64,000 nt of DNA, from assembly GCA_963745675.1 (NCBI GenBank), contig CAVUYM010000016.1, positions 182,576 through 246,575 on the forward strand, in the 5' to 3' direction. This DNA comes from JAUIIK01 sp963745675 (GTDB lineage: Bacteria > Chloroflexota > Chloroflexia > Thermomicrobiales > CFX8). Of the stretch, positions 37,057-44,863 are shown piece by piece. The stretch's first letter is position 1; each line of letters begins with the position of its first letter. The position numbers and the translations under genes are program-made. The notes beneath the pieces are model-generated. The model saw only the letters and a program-made list of their open reading frames with translations. It was not told where the DNA came from and made no database searches.

Positions 37057-37402
37057 GCACTACATCAGAGGCTTTGGCCAATCGCTGCGGCATCGATGAA
37101 GATCTTGCGAGCTACTGGCTAAGCGTTGGCAGATCGGCGTGATTGATCAATATCACAAGCGCAATCAATAGACGCACACCGCCCTCTTGGTCTTTGCCAG
37201 ATACGTCTGGTAAGGATATCAACAAGTATCCTGCGCGCATACCATGCAGCGAAGTCCTGCTGTAGCATGCGCGAATCTACCACTATTCCTCTTCATATCG
37301 GTTCACACTCAAGAAGATCCGTCCCAGCCTCCGGAGGCTACGGTGGCACTTTTCATGTAGTACACGGCACAGTGCTTAACGCCTGTTTGCTGAGCAACAC
37401 CT
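37057..37402. other. Gene-free stretch
   Basis: No coding sequence or repeat is recognised in these 346 bases between the regulator start and the SDR-tail duplicate. It probably contains the regulator promoter; none is distinct enough to mark. Confidence 0.4.
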
Positions 37403-37461
37403 ACTCCGGGTAGTTGTCGTACTAGTCCTCGGGAGCCAGGTATTCGTCCGGATACATCTCA
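37403..37461 (-). pseudogene. Duplicate of the SDR gene 3-prime end
   Basis: About 58 bases match the end of the SDR gene at 37931-37990 very closely. This copy reads MYPDEYLAPED, a TAG, then YDNYPE and TAG, against MYPDDYLARKDWYDNYPD in the intact gene. The TAG replaces the tryptophan codon region. It is a leftover of a tandem duplication or recombination; nothing of the upstream SDR body remains in this copy. Confidence 0.7.
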
Positions 37462-37534
37462 GATGAATAGCCAACCGTTTGAATACTGTCGCCGACGAGT
37501 GGCGATGCCAAGGAGGCTTTCCGAGTACCTGTTG

Positions 37535-37912
37535 CTAGGTCCCGTTGGAAAGACGATCCTGCCAGAGCTCGTCGAATAGTTTCTGAAGGCTCGTTGTCTG
37601 GAAACGGTGCATAGTCCCAGTGTTCGTCGTTATCTGCACAATCTCCAGCCCGAACCTGGGACTGAACCAGCGAAGCAATCTCCAGCATCCGCCGTTCGCA
37701 ATTGAGAAGGAAGCAATATCCCGGCGACGGATGCGGATCTGTGGTTGACGACTTCCAAGAACTTTTTCCCGTATGCCTTGGGGAGCGAAGATGAACCAGT
37801 CATCGGTCAGGATCAACCGCCCGGGCATCATTCCCGGCATAGGTAGCCATCGAAACCGAGCTGCAAACTCATCAACAACGATGGCTGGTTCGTCAATGCA
37901 CGTAGGTGCCAA
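37535..37912 (-). CDS. Hypothetical protein, possible PH/GRAM-like fold
   Basis: A 125-residue protein starting from a TTG 18 bases after the SDR stop. GRLILTDDWFIFAPQGIREK, IRIRRRDIASFSIANGG and MHRFQTTSLQKLFDELWQDR give the pattern of a small beta-barrel with a C-terminal helix, as in PH- or GRAM-like proteins that read membranes or peptides. It is probably the third gene of the selenoprotein-SDR transcript. No close family name is recognised. Confidence 0.6.
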   Translation of the reverse strand: MAPTCIDEPAIVVDEFAARFRWLPMPGMMPGRLILTDDWFIFAPQGIREKVLGSRQPQIRIRRRDIASFSIANGGCWRLLRWFSPRFGLEIVQITTNTGTMHRFQTTSLQKLFDELWQDRLSNGT

Positions 37913-37930
37913 GTTGAAACCGCCGGCTAT

Positions 37931-38764
37931 TTAGTCCGGGTAGTTGTCGTACCAGTCTTTGCGGGCCAGGTAGTCGTCCGGATACATCGTCACCTTTTCC
38001 GGGGAGAATTCGAAATCGTCACCCTCGCGCTCGAGCGTGCGGACGATCGTGCCGCCGTCCAGGCGATAGCCATTGATTCTGCTCGGCGGCTGAGATGCCA
38101 GCCAGACCCAGGCTTTGCCGAGTTCGAGCGGGTCAGCCCAGGCAGATTTCTCTTCTTCCGACAGCTGGTCGAGTTCGGCGCGGGTCATGCGCGTCGGTTT
38201 GATCGGCGCTCCGGGGCCGATCGTGTTGAGGGCGATGTTGTAGTCGGAGGATTCGAGCGAGAGCGCCTTCACAAAGCCCTCGACGCCGTGCTTGATCGTG
38301 CAGTAGGCGATCTCCTCCTTGAAACCCCGAAAGCTGGAGCCACTGGCGACGCCGATGATATGGCCGCCGCCCTGTGCCTTCATCTGTCCCCAGGCTGCAT
38401 GCGTCAGGTTGAATAGGCCGCCGAGCCCAACGTCGAGCTGGCGATCCCATTCCTCAGGCGTCGTGTCATCGAAGGTGACGAGCGGCATATAAATGCCGTT
38501 GTGGACGATAGCGTCCAGCCGTCCCCAGCGCGCGACGATATCCGACACCAGTTGCCGGCACCCTTCGCGGTCGGCAGCATCGGAGATGACGGTCAGAAAT
38601 TCTGCGCCGTCGGTTTCCAAATCCGCCGCGGTTAGCTTAAGCTCGTCCGCGTTGATGTCAGTCACGCACACCTTCCAGCCAGCCAGCCCGAATGCCCGGG
38701 CGATGCCCCAGCCAAGGCCGCGTGCCCCACCAGTCACCAGTGCAACTTGCTCGCTAGCTGCCAT
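37931..38764 (-). CDS. SDR family NAD(P)-dependent oxidoreductase
   Basis: A 277-residue short-chain dehydrogenase. TGGARGLGWGIARAFG is the cofactor loop, and the VTDIN acid at the end of beta-2 suggests NAD preference. The usual catalytic Ser-Tyr-Lys appears as GVASGSSF and a YCTIK block, so the YxxxK is preserved. The extended C-terminus ends in MYPDDYLARKDWYDNYPD, a tail that is also duplicated 500 bases downstream. The ATG overlaps the stop of the upstream thioredoxin-like gene (GTGATG around a TGA), so translation is coupled and the two may act in one redox pathway. Confidence 0.85.
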   Translation of the reverse strand: MAASEQVALVTGGARGLGWGIARAFGLAGWKVCVTDINADELKLTAADLETDGAEFLTVISDAADREGCRQLVSDIVARWGRLDAIVHNGIYMPLVTFDDTTPEEWDRQLDVGLGGLFNLTHAAWGQMKAQGGGHIIGVASGSSFRGFKEEIAYCTIKHGVEGFVKALSLESSDYNIALNTIGPGAPIKPTRMTRAELDQLSEEEKSAWADPLELGKAWVWLASQPPSRINGYRLDGGTIVRTLEREGDDFEFSPEKVTMYPDDYLARKDWYDNYPD

Positions 38765-39849
38765 CACGTAACCTCCCTCTGTTCCGATATCTGTTCCGTC
38801 GGTTCCATCTTCAAAGCTGGATAGTAGTTCTCCGGGCCTAGTTCTAGCACGTCGCTGAGCCAGTCACTGCCATAGACTTCACCTGAGTTTTGGCCCGGTT
38901 CGAGTAGCGACCAGGCCTGGCGTTTGTAGGTCCAGTTGGCCGGATCGAGGCGCTGCGACTCACGAAAATAAGGAACCGCTCCATCGGCGTCGCCAGATCG
39001 GTAGATATGCTGCCCAAGCTCAAAATGTGCTGCGGCCAGAGATTCATCTTGCGATCGCGGACGGCTCTGCTCGATGACCGCCTCCGGCGACAGGGCATAG
39101 CGGCTGACAGCCCCATGTGCAACCCATTCACGCAACGCCGCGACATATGTTTCGGCGTCGATGCGAAGCGCTCGAACGGCTTCGATCGACGCAATCAAGC
39201 GCTGGCTGGCGCCCGAAGGCGGCTGCCGATCTAGAAATGCTGGCCTACGCGGGTACGCAGTCTCCGGTGGGCGCACAATGACCCCGTGCTCATCGACCCA
39301 GACGCCGCTAGGAACATTGACGATACCGAGCAGTTCATCAAGCAGATGCGCCTGGTCGATCAGTGCGGGATGCGTTGGTTTCGCTTCCTCGATAGCGGGA
39401 CGGGCGGCTTCCGGGTCAGTGTCGAGGGCAACAGTAACGATCTCAAAGCCCTGAGGATGAAGTTCGTCGCGTAGAGCCTGCCAGACTGGCAGATCGAGCC
39501 GACAACCTCACCACGATGCCCAGGCCACTAACAACACTTTGCTACCGCGCAGCGAGCGCAACTTGAATGGCTGGCCGTCGAGACTAGGCAGCTCAATGTC
39601 CGGCAGTTCGGCAGTCGCTAGTGCTCTGCCCAATGCATCCGGTCCGAGGCACCAGAGATCATGCTGTTCACTGTGAATCAGTGGCATGTTGAGGCGCTCG
39701 GCCAACACGCGGACGTTCAGCGTCTGGCGAGCGTCATCATCCGGCAACGGCACGCAGATGTCGCCTTTACAGAGTCCCTCTGGTTTGACGAGCCAACCTG
39801 TTCGGCGCTCGAAGGCTTCGATTGGAGTCGTCAGAGAGTCGAGAATCAT
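38764..39849 (-). CDS. ResA-like WAxxUGC selenoprotein (in-frame TGA read as Sec)
   Basis: A 361-residue thioredoxin-fold protein if the TGA at 39508-39510 is read through as selenocysteine (residue 114). The frame before it has a small N-terminal region with CKGDICVPL and then FKLRSLRGSKVLLVAWASW; after it comes GCRLDLPVWQALRDELHPQG, FEIVTVALDTDPEAARPAI and LLGIVNVPSGVWVDEHGVIV, the standard continuation of a TlpA/ResA-type redoxin. A TPR-like C-terminal part follows (AAAHFELGQHIYRSGDADGA). W-A-S-W-U-G-C fits the described WAxxUGC family pattern exactly. No other stop interrupts the frame on either side of the TGA. A hairpin 16-30 bases after the TGA fits bacterial SECIS rules. The ATG overlaps no upstream gene; the stop overlaps the SDR start. 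A mutated Cys codon (TGC to TGA) is the alternative. Confidence 0.82.
39466..39510 (-). promoter_or_regulatory. Candidate bacterial SECIS element after the TGA
   Basis: Counting from the T of the TGA, bases 19-24 (CTGCCA) pair with 28-33 (TGGCAG) around the loop GTC. A lower stem GTCG (8-11) pairs with CGAC (42-45). The apical loop is 3 bases with G in first place and lies 21 bases after the TGA, within the range described for bacterial SECIS elements. Inferred by hand-folding; no energy was computed. Confidence 0.6.
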
Positions 39850-39962
39850 CGCGATAGATCATTCCAGGTTCTGGAAGACGGCACTCAGTTTATCGTAGCG
39901 CGAACCGCCAAAACCCGGTCAGCAACGATCTTCCCGAACAAAAGCGGAACGATGCAACAGAC

Positions 39963-39993
39963 AGAGGGAGCGAACGCGGAGTTCACTCCCTCT
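39963..39993 (-). terminator. Hairpin between desaturase and selenoprotein genes
   Basis: AGAGGGAG and CTCCCTCT form an 8-bp stem with a 15-base loop, 53 bases after the desaturase stop. It probably terminates the desaturase transcript before the selenoprotein operon. Confidence 0.5.
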
Positions 39994-40045
39994 GATACCG
40001 AGACCTATCGTCCTTATCGAAAACTAGGAACTGGGCTCCCGGTTT

Positions 40046-40894
40046 TTATTCGCCAGCTGATGCGATTGGCTTTCGTCGCCGTGCGATCAGCTCCGGAGAG
40101 GGCAGCTTGACATTCCAAACGAGCCCGATACGGCGAAGGAAACGGATGATGTAGGCGGTAAGATCGACCTGCCGCCGACTCATCCCATGAAACGCCATGG
40201 CCGGAAAGGCGTGGTGATTGTGGTGCCATCCTTCGCCAAATGCCAGCAAACCGAGAATCCAGAGATTGCGGCTCTGATCTTTGATATTGAACGGCTGAGC
40301 GCCAAAGGTGTGACAGATGGAGTTGACCGACCAGGAAACGTGATTGACGAGCACGATGCGCGCAAAACCACCCCAAAGCAACCCTTCCCAGCCGGCGATC
40401 GCGTATGGAATGATCAGTCCAAGCGCCACCCAGAGAAGAAAGGTACGGTCAATCCAGACGATCAGCGGGTCCGCCATCAGGCGCTTTGCGTAGCGCTGCC
40501 GGTCAGCGGGGGGAGCTGAGAAGAGCCAGCCGATGTGAGCGTGAAAGAGTCCTTCGACGGGCGAATGCGGATCGCCTTCTTCATCCGAATGAGCATGGTG
40601 TTTGAGGTGATTGGAGGCCCAGTCGATCGCGCTACCTTGTACGGCCATTGAACCAAGTATGAGAGCGATTGCTTTGACAGCGGGCACCGTTTCAAAACTG
40701 CGGTGCGTCAATAGCCGGTGGTACCCGAAGGTTATTCCGAGTCCGGTGGCAAGATAGAGTCCGAGGAAGAGCGAGAGCTCCTGCCAACCAATCAGTTCAT
40801 GCCAGAGTCTGACTATTGCGTAGATTGTGCCAACAATAGGACCCAGCACAAAGAACATCAGAACGCTTTTGCGTTTCAGTCCTGGTTTTTCCAT
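40046..40894 (-). CDS. Acyl-CoA desaturase (delta-9 type fatty acid desaturase)
   Basis: A 282-residue membrane di-iron desaturase that introduces a double bond into acyl chains and so controls membrane fluidity. The three histidine boxes are present in order: HRLLTH, NHLKHHAHSDEEGDPH (HxxHH) and GEGWHHNHHAFP. Four membrane helices flank them, for example IVGTIYAIVRLW near the start and WVALGLIIPYAIAGW in the middle. Length is slightly short but complete. It is transcribed towards the selenoprotein operon and separated from it by a terminator-like hairpin. Confidence 0.9.
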   Translation of the reverse strand: MEKPGLKRKSVLMFFVLGPIVGTIYAIVRLWHELIGWQELSLFLGLYLATGLGITFGYHRLLTHRSFETVPAVKAIALILGSMAVQGSAIDWASNHLKHHAHSDEEGDPHSPVEGLFHAHIGWLFSAPPADRQRYAKRLMADPLIVWIDRTFLLWVALGLIIPYAIAGWEGLLWGGFARIVLVNHVSWSVNSICHTFGAQPFNIKDQSRNLWILGLLAFGEGWHHNHHAFPAMAFHGMSRRQVDLTAYIIRFLRRIGLVWNVKLPSPELIARRRKPIASAGE

Positions 40895-40935
40895 TCAATC
40901 ACCTTTCTGTCTGTCAGGCAGTTGCCTGCAGATAG

Positions 40936-41265
40936 CTATCTTGTCCGCCGTCGCGCCAGTGCGAGTTCATCTTCCAGGTAGGCGAGTCCTGGTATCGCCT
41001 CGCGTTGATCCGCTGCCATCAGGCGACCCAGCAATTGAGCTGCGGGATTCGCCGACCGACTCTGTAGCCAGCCAACCATAGGGGCCGCGGTCGCCAACCG
41101 CAACGCCCGCAGGCCGGGCCTATCGTCAGATTGCACGAGCGTTGAGCGGATCTGCTGCGCTGCCGCAATCTGCCGGGTTGGATCTTCTTCTCGTGTGAAT
41201 TGCTGGACGATTGCACGTGAACGAAGATGTAACTGATCCCAATCGAAATCCAGCGCCGCCGTCAT
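40936..41265 (-). CDS. Hypothetical protein, possibly frameshifted at N-terminus
   Basis: A 109-residue helical protein starting at an ATG behind CGAGAGG. LHLRSRAIVQQFTREEDPTR and LLGRLMAADQREAIPGLAYL suggest amphipathic helices without membrane segments. Upstream, an ATG at 41354 opens a short frame reading MAVDLRLLEYRPYTRLIQ, and the downstream frame reads EKLERRIAERR just before its ATG. A one-base shift near 41305 would join them into a longer protein. Family not recognised. Confidence 0.5.
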   Translation of the reverse strand: MTAALDFDWDQLHLRSRAIVQQFTREEDPTRQIAAAQQIRSTLVQSDDRPGLRALRLATAAPMVGWLQSRSANPAAQLLGRLMAADQREAIPGLAYLEDELALARRRTR

Positions 41266-41471
41266 GCGCCTCTCGGCAATCCGGCGTTCCAGCTTTTCGA
41301 CTGGATCAGTCGCGTGTAGGGACGATATTCCAGCAGTCGAAGATCGACTGCCATTCCAAATGTAGATAACAAGTTAACGTGACTTCTTTCAGTCTTCTGT
41401 GTGCAGTTCCGCCCGGTCGAGGATGGAGACTATTGGCGGATAATGTTGCGGGGCGATGTTATTGATTGCGC

Positions 41472-41508
41472 GCCAGCATCCCAGCGAGGTCTCCCCCGGG
41501 ATGCTGGC
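41472..41508 (-). terminator. Hairpin downstream of RRM gene
   Basis: GCCAGCATCCC and its complement (11 bp) with a 15-base loop, 54 bases after the RRM gene stop. Probably its terminator. Confidence 0.55.
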
Positions 41509-41562
41509 TTGCGTTCGTGTCAGTTTAGCGAAAAGCTAGCTGAGGCTCGGGTTTACCCTGGC

Positions 41563-41844
41563 CTACCAGCTGCGGCGATTGCGATTGTTGTCCTGGCGCG
41601 GCTCACGAGGACGAGCCTCGTTCACAGTGAGCGTACGACCACCGAGTTCCTGGCCATTCAGAGCCATCATTGCGCTCTGGCCGGCCTGGCTATCTTCCAT
41701 CTCTACGAAGCCGAAGCCACGTGAGTTACCGGTCTCGCGATCGGTGATGATGCGGGCTGAGGTAACGGTACCATGGGCCGCAAAGGCCTGGCGCAGATCG
41801 TCTTCGGTCGTATCGAAATTAAGATTGCCAACATAAAGATTCAC
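41563..41844 (-). CDS. RNA-binding protein with single RRM domain
   Basis: A 93-residue RNA recognition motif protein, related to cold-induced RNA-binding proteins of cyanobacteria and other bacteria. RNP2 is NLYVGNLNF and RNP1 is RGFGFVEM; the C-terminal tail is Arg- and Asn-rich (RQDNNRNRRSW). The start is a GTG at 41842-41844 preceded by AGGGAGG at ideal distance; the longer open frame upstream is not translated in this view. The product likely acts as an RNA chaperone in the cytoplasm, perhaps at low temperature. Intact. Confidence 0.88.
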   Translation of the reverse strand: MNLYVGNLNFDTTEDDLRQAFAAHGTVTSARIITDRETGNSRGFGFVEMEDSQAGQSAMMALNGQELGGRTLTVNEARPREPRQDNNRNRRSW

Positions 41845-41858
41845 AGGATTCCTCCCTA

Positions 41859-42936
41859 TCAGACAAACGGGCTGACAGGGACATCCTGTTTTCCAGTTGC
41901 TGAGTCTTTGACGAGAGGAAGTATGCCACGCGCATTCCAGATTGGCAAGTTTTCCGAGATCCCAGCTTGCCGAATAAACAGGCATGAGATTTCCGCAACG
42001 CAATCCCTGTCCGGGCTCCGGATCATGAAGACGACTACGATTCCGCGCTCACTTCGAGCCAGCAGCCAATCACGACAAATTTGGTAGTCGTCGTGCCTGT
42101 CGTTCTTGGCATAGAAGCGCAAATGGTCCAGGCCGATGTTGAGCTCGTAACAGGCGATGCGTGTCTCATAACCCTGCCGCCGCACCAAAGCGCCGGCGCA
42201 AGATCTCGACGCCGTCCGGATACCACCAGCCCGGATGGACCGACAGCCAGTTGAGCCAGGCGACGTCATAGAGATGATCGCCATAGAGGGCGTTCGCCCA
42301 GTCGATCACCCCGCTGACCTGCCCGTTTTCGATGATGATGTTTTCGAACTGATAGTCGTAGTGAATGAGCGATCGTTCGTTAGGACAAGCGGCAGCTAGC
42401 CGCAGCATCTGCACGTATACGCTCTCATAAAAATCCCGTTCGAGAAATGAATCCTGAAAGAGTCGGTGCCAGTCCTGATAGTAGCCGTCAGCATGATTCT
42501 CGATGACGCTGGCGAGATACTCCTGCCAGCTGCCGAATTGGCCGTTGCCATCGCTCCCCCAGGGACCATAGCCGTGAGAGGCGCCGGTGTCCGCCGTCCC
42601 GATTTCCTCCAGGGCATCGTGTACCGAGGTCAGCGCTGCCCGTCGCTCCGCCTCCGAACAGTCGCTGAGCGTCCGGCCGGGAACGCGCTCGCTAATCGCA
42701 TAGTGGCCGCCGTCCGTCGCACCAATTGCAACGATCCGCGGGATCGGCAAAGTCTCCGACGCGAAGTGCCGCCAGGCATAGTCATCCTTCGCAAAGCTCT
42801 CGCCCGCATGTGCCGCAGAGTTGATCCTGACGACGTACTCGCCTCCATCGGCCGAGAACGCGTATGCCTGCGAAAAGAACCCTCCCGCAAGAGGTTGAAG
42901 GTCATCAACGGCAACGAACTGCTCTGTGTGGAGCAC
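41859..42936 (-). CDS. APH family phosphotransferase, frameshifted
   Basis: An aminoglycoside phosphotransferase-like kinase. The nucleotide lobe has LAGGFFSQAYAFSADG and GEYVVRINS. The catalytic loop is LIHYDYQFENIIIENG with the Asp and Asn of the family, and SGVIDWANALYGDHLYD is the metal site. A shift near 42172 joins FGAAAG in the first frame to YETRIACYELNIGLDHLRFY in the second. The start is uncertain: no ATG is available, and the best candidate is a GTG at 42936. The C-terminal end beyond DWLLARSERG is also doubtful. Substrate cannot be told. Confidence 0.72.
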
Positions 42937-42955
42937 CTGATGGACAATGGAGTAC

Positions 42956-43770
42956 CTATTCTCCCGATCGATCTTGATCCTCCAACTGTGGCAGGTTGTA
43001 GCGGTCGGAAGGGTCGTCCCAGCCCTGGTAGTTCGGCTGGCGCTTCTCGGCGAAGGCACGGCGGGATTCCATGCGGTCGTCGAGTGCGCCGTGCTGGTGG
43101 AGTTTCTCGGCAAGGTTCTTGTACGGCGGTGCAACGCGGGGCCGCATCTGGCGCATCATGTAGAGCGTGTTGACCCGCGATGCTGGTGGCAGCGACAGCA
43201 GGTGCTCAGCCATCTCGAAAGCGGCCGGCAAAAGCTCGTCTGGCTCGGTCAGCCGGTTCAGGAAGCCGACCTCGTAGAGGCGCTCTGCGGTGAAGCGGAA
43301 GCCGAAGGCCATCTCCATTGCAATCGGGTGTGGCAAGTTGGCCAGGAAGCCGTGGTCGTAACCACCGAGTAGCCAGCGTTTGCTTCCGAAATCTCGAAGA
43401 TCGCGCCTTTTGCCGCTACCCGCAGATCGGTCCTTTCAACGAGCAGGAATCCTCCCCCCATCGCGTAGCCATTAATCGCGGCGATGACCGGCTTCTCCAG
43501 CGTCCCGCGCATGAAGGGATCATCCGCCGAAGCGTCTCCGGCGCTGTTCACCGAGCCAGCATCGACCGACTCCTTCATATCCTCACCGGCACAGAATGCA
43601 CGCCCGGCCCCGGTCAGGACTGCCACTTCGAGGGCGTCATTGTCGCGGAACTCCTGAAACGCCTCCGACAACCCCGAGCGAACATCGAACCCCAGGGCAT
43701 TGAGCCGCTCAGGCCGGTTCATCCGCACCACCATGATCTGACCGAGTGTTTCCGTTTCGACGTACGCCAT
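42956..43770 (-). CDS. Enoyl-CoA hydratase/isomerase family protein, frameshifted
   Basis: A crotonase-fold protein of about 270 residues. RMNRPERLNALGFDVRSGL and RAFCAGEDMKESVDAG with the oxyanion residues, then INGYAMGGGFLL, mark the family. The frame shifts around 43375, where ISEAN in the first frame is continued by RWLLGGYDHGFLANLPHPIA in the other, and the C-terminus runs to a stop at 42956. The start MAYVETE is preceded by CGAGGAACAGGC. Enzymes of this fold hydrate or isomerise enoyl-CoA esters. One lesion only. Confidence 0.8.
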
Positions 43771-43889
43771 GCCTGTTCCTCGTTTCCCAGTGATACTCAT
43801 TTGTTGGTGGACACTATAGGGCATGACGGCCCATGCGGTCCCTCGTCGACAAGCGACGACGTTCGCTGGAAACCACACCTGCCAGCTAT

Positions 43890-44086
43890 GTCACCCTGAG
43901 CGGAGCGATAGCGGAGTCGAATGGGTCCAAGAGTCAAACAGGCCAGGAATTTGATTGCGACCAAGCTCTCTCCAATTGAGGGATATCGAGTAGCGACCAA
44001 TTGTTTAGAGCTTTGCCGCGCCTGAATTCACTTGTTAAAGATTGAGGTAGACCCGTTCGACTCCGCAAAGCCTCCGCTCAGGGTGA
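43890..44086. repeat. 197-bp element with 38-bp inverted repeats
   Basis: The left end GTCACCCTGAGCGGAGCGAT (43890 on) and the right end (complement, to 44086) match over about 38 bases with few differences, including the GTCACCCTGAGCGGAG block and the GCGGAGTCGAA block. The centre has no open frame of note. GTCACCCTGAGCG-type inverted repeats are widely scattered in bacterial genomes, and this looks like a MITE-type or hairpin element. It separates the enoyl-CoA hydratase from the endonuclease/phosphatase gene. Confidence 0.7.
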
Positions 44087-44128
44087 CGCGGCGGTGGTTT
44101 TCGAGTTCCATGTGAAAGCGAAATGCTT

Positions 44129-44863
44129 TTACGTTATGTCGATTTCGAGAACGAGCGGAACGTGGTCGCTGAGACCGGAGCCACACCACTCCTCGAAGCT
44201 GCCGATGGTGAACTCACGGATGTGTGGGACCCAGGAGCGAGGCAGAAAGACATAGTCGATATGGTAGGTCGGGCCGTCCTTCGTGCGATCCCGCCAGTAG
44301 ATGGTCGGCGTAGTTTCGCTGCCCTGTTCTTCCCCGCAAAGCTGATGATATGCGCTGACGAGACCGAACCGTTCGAGCCGGTCGACGCTCGTCCGATGGT
44401 TGTTGCGATAGCCGGGTTTGTCCCAGAAGATGTTGTGGTTGAGGTCGCCAGCGACGATCGCAGGTGATTCAGTCAGGAAGGTCTCATAGCGACTCAACGC
44501 CCGGCGCAGCGGTCCGATCTGATGTTTGCGAATGATCCCGCCCTGCATGTTGAAGGCCCAGACCGCCAGTAGATTGAAGTCGACCGGCCCGACGACATGC
44601 ACCGGCATGATGTGACGCAACCTCCAGCCGACCGGCTCAGCCGGTTGTACCCGATAGCTGTTGAAACCGAAGACAGCCAGTCCTTTGTGCTTGTTCTCAC
44701 CGGTCCACAGCGGGCCGGAAACGCCGTGCAGATCAAGTCCACGCGCCCGCAACTGTTCAGGGTCGGCGCATTCGCTGACGACGGCGATATCGGGTTTGAG
44801 GCTCAACAGCGCATCCCACTTGCGGTGCAGCGCCATGTTGCAGTTCCATGCGACCAGCCTCAC
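44129..44863 (-). CDS. Endonuclease/exonuclease/phosphatase family protein
   Basis: A 244-residue EEP-superfamily metal-dependent phosphoesterase. RLVAWNCNM holds the first metal ligand Asn, AVVSEC the second acidic group, VAGDLNHNIFWDKPG the DxN motif, and SGLSDHVPLVLEID the final Asp-His. Substrates in the family range from DNA ends to phosphoinositides; none is suggested here. The GTG start overlaps the stop of the upstream APH pseudogene by four bases (GTGA), so they were once coupled. Intact. Confidence 0.85.
   Translation of the reverse strand: MRLVAWNCNMALHRKWDALLSLKPDIAVVSECADPEQLRARGLDLHGVSGPLWTGENKHKGLAVFGFNSYRVQPAEPVGWRLRHIMPVHVVGPVDFNLLAVWAFNMQGGIIRKHQIGPLRRALSRYETFLTESPAIVAGDLNHNIFWDKPGYRNNHRTSVDRLERFGLVSAYHQLCGEEQGSETTPTIYWRDRTKDGPTYHIDYVFLPRSWVPHIREFTIGSFEEWCGSGLSDHVPLVLEIDIT

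Noticed and set aside
37422..37688. 88-residue frame after the regulator
   Set aside because: It is a chance frame that ends in the duplicated SDR tail and overlaps the better-supported hypothetical gene at 37535.
39508..39510. Reading the TGA as the end of a 113-residue protein and a second gene starting at the GTG 39276
   Set aside because: The two parts form one continuous redoxin in the same frame, the second part lacks its own ribosome binding site, and the split would remove the redox motif.
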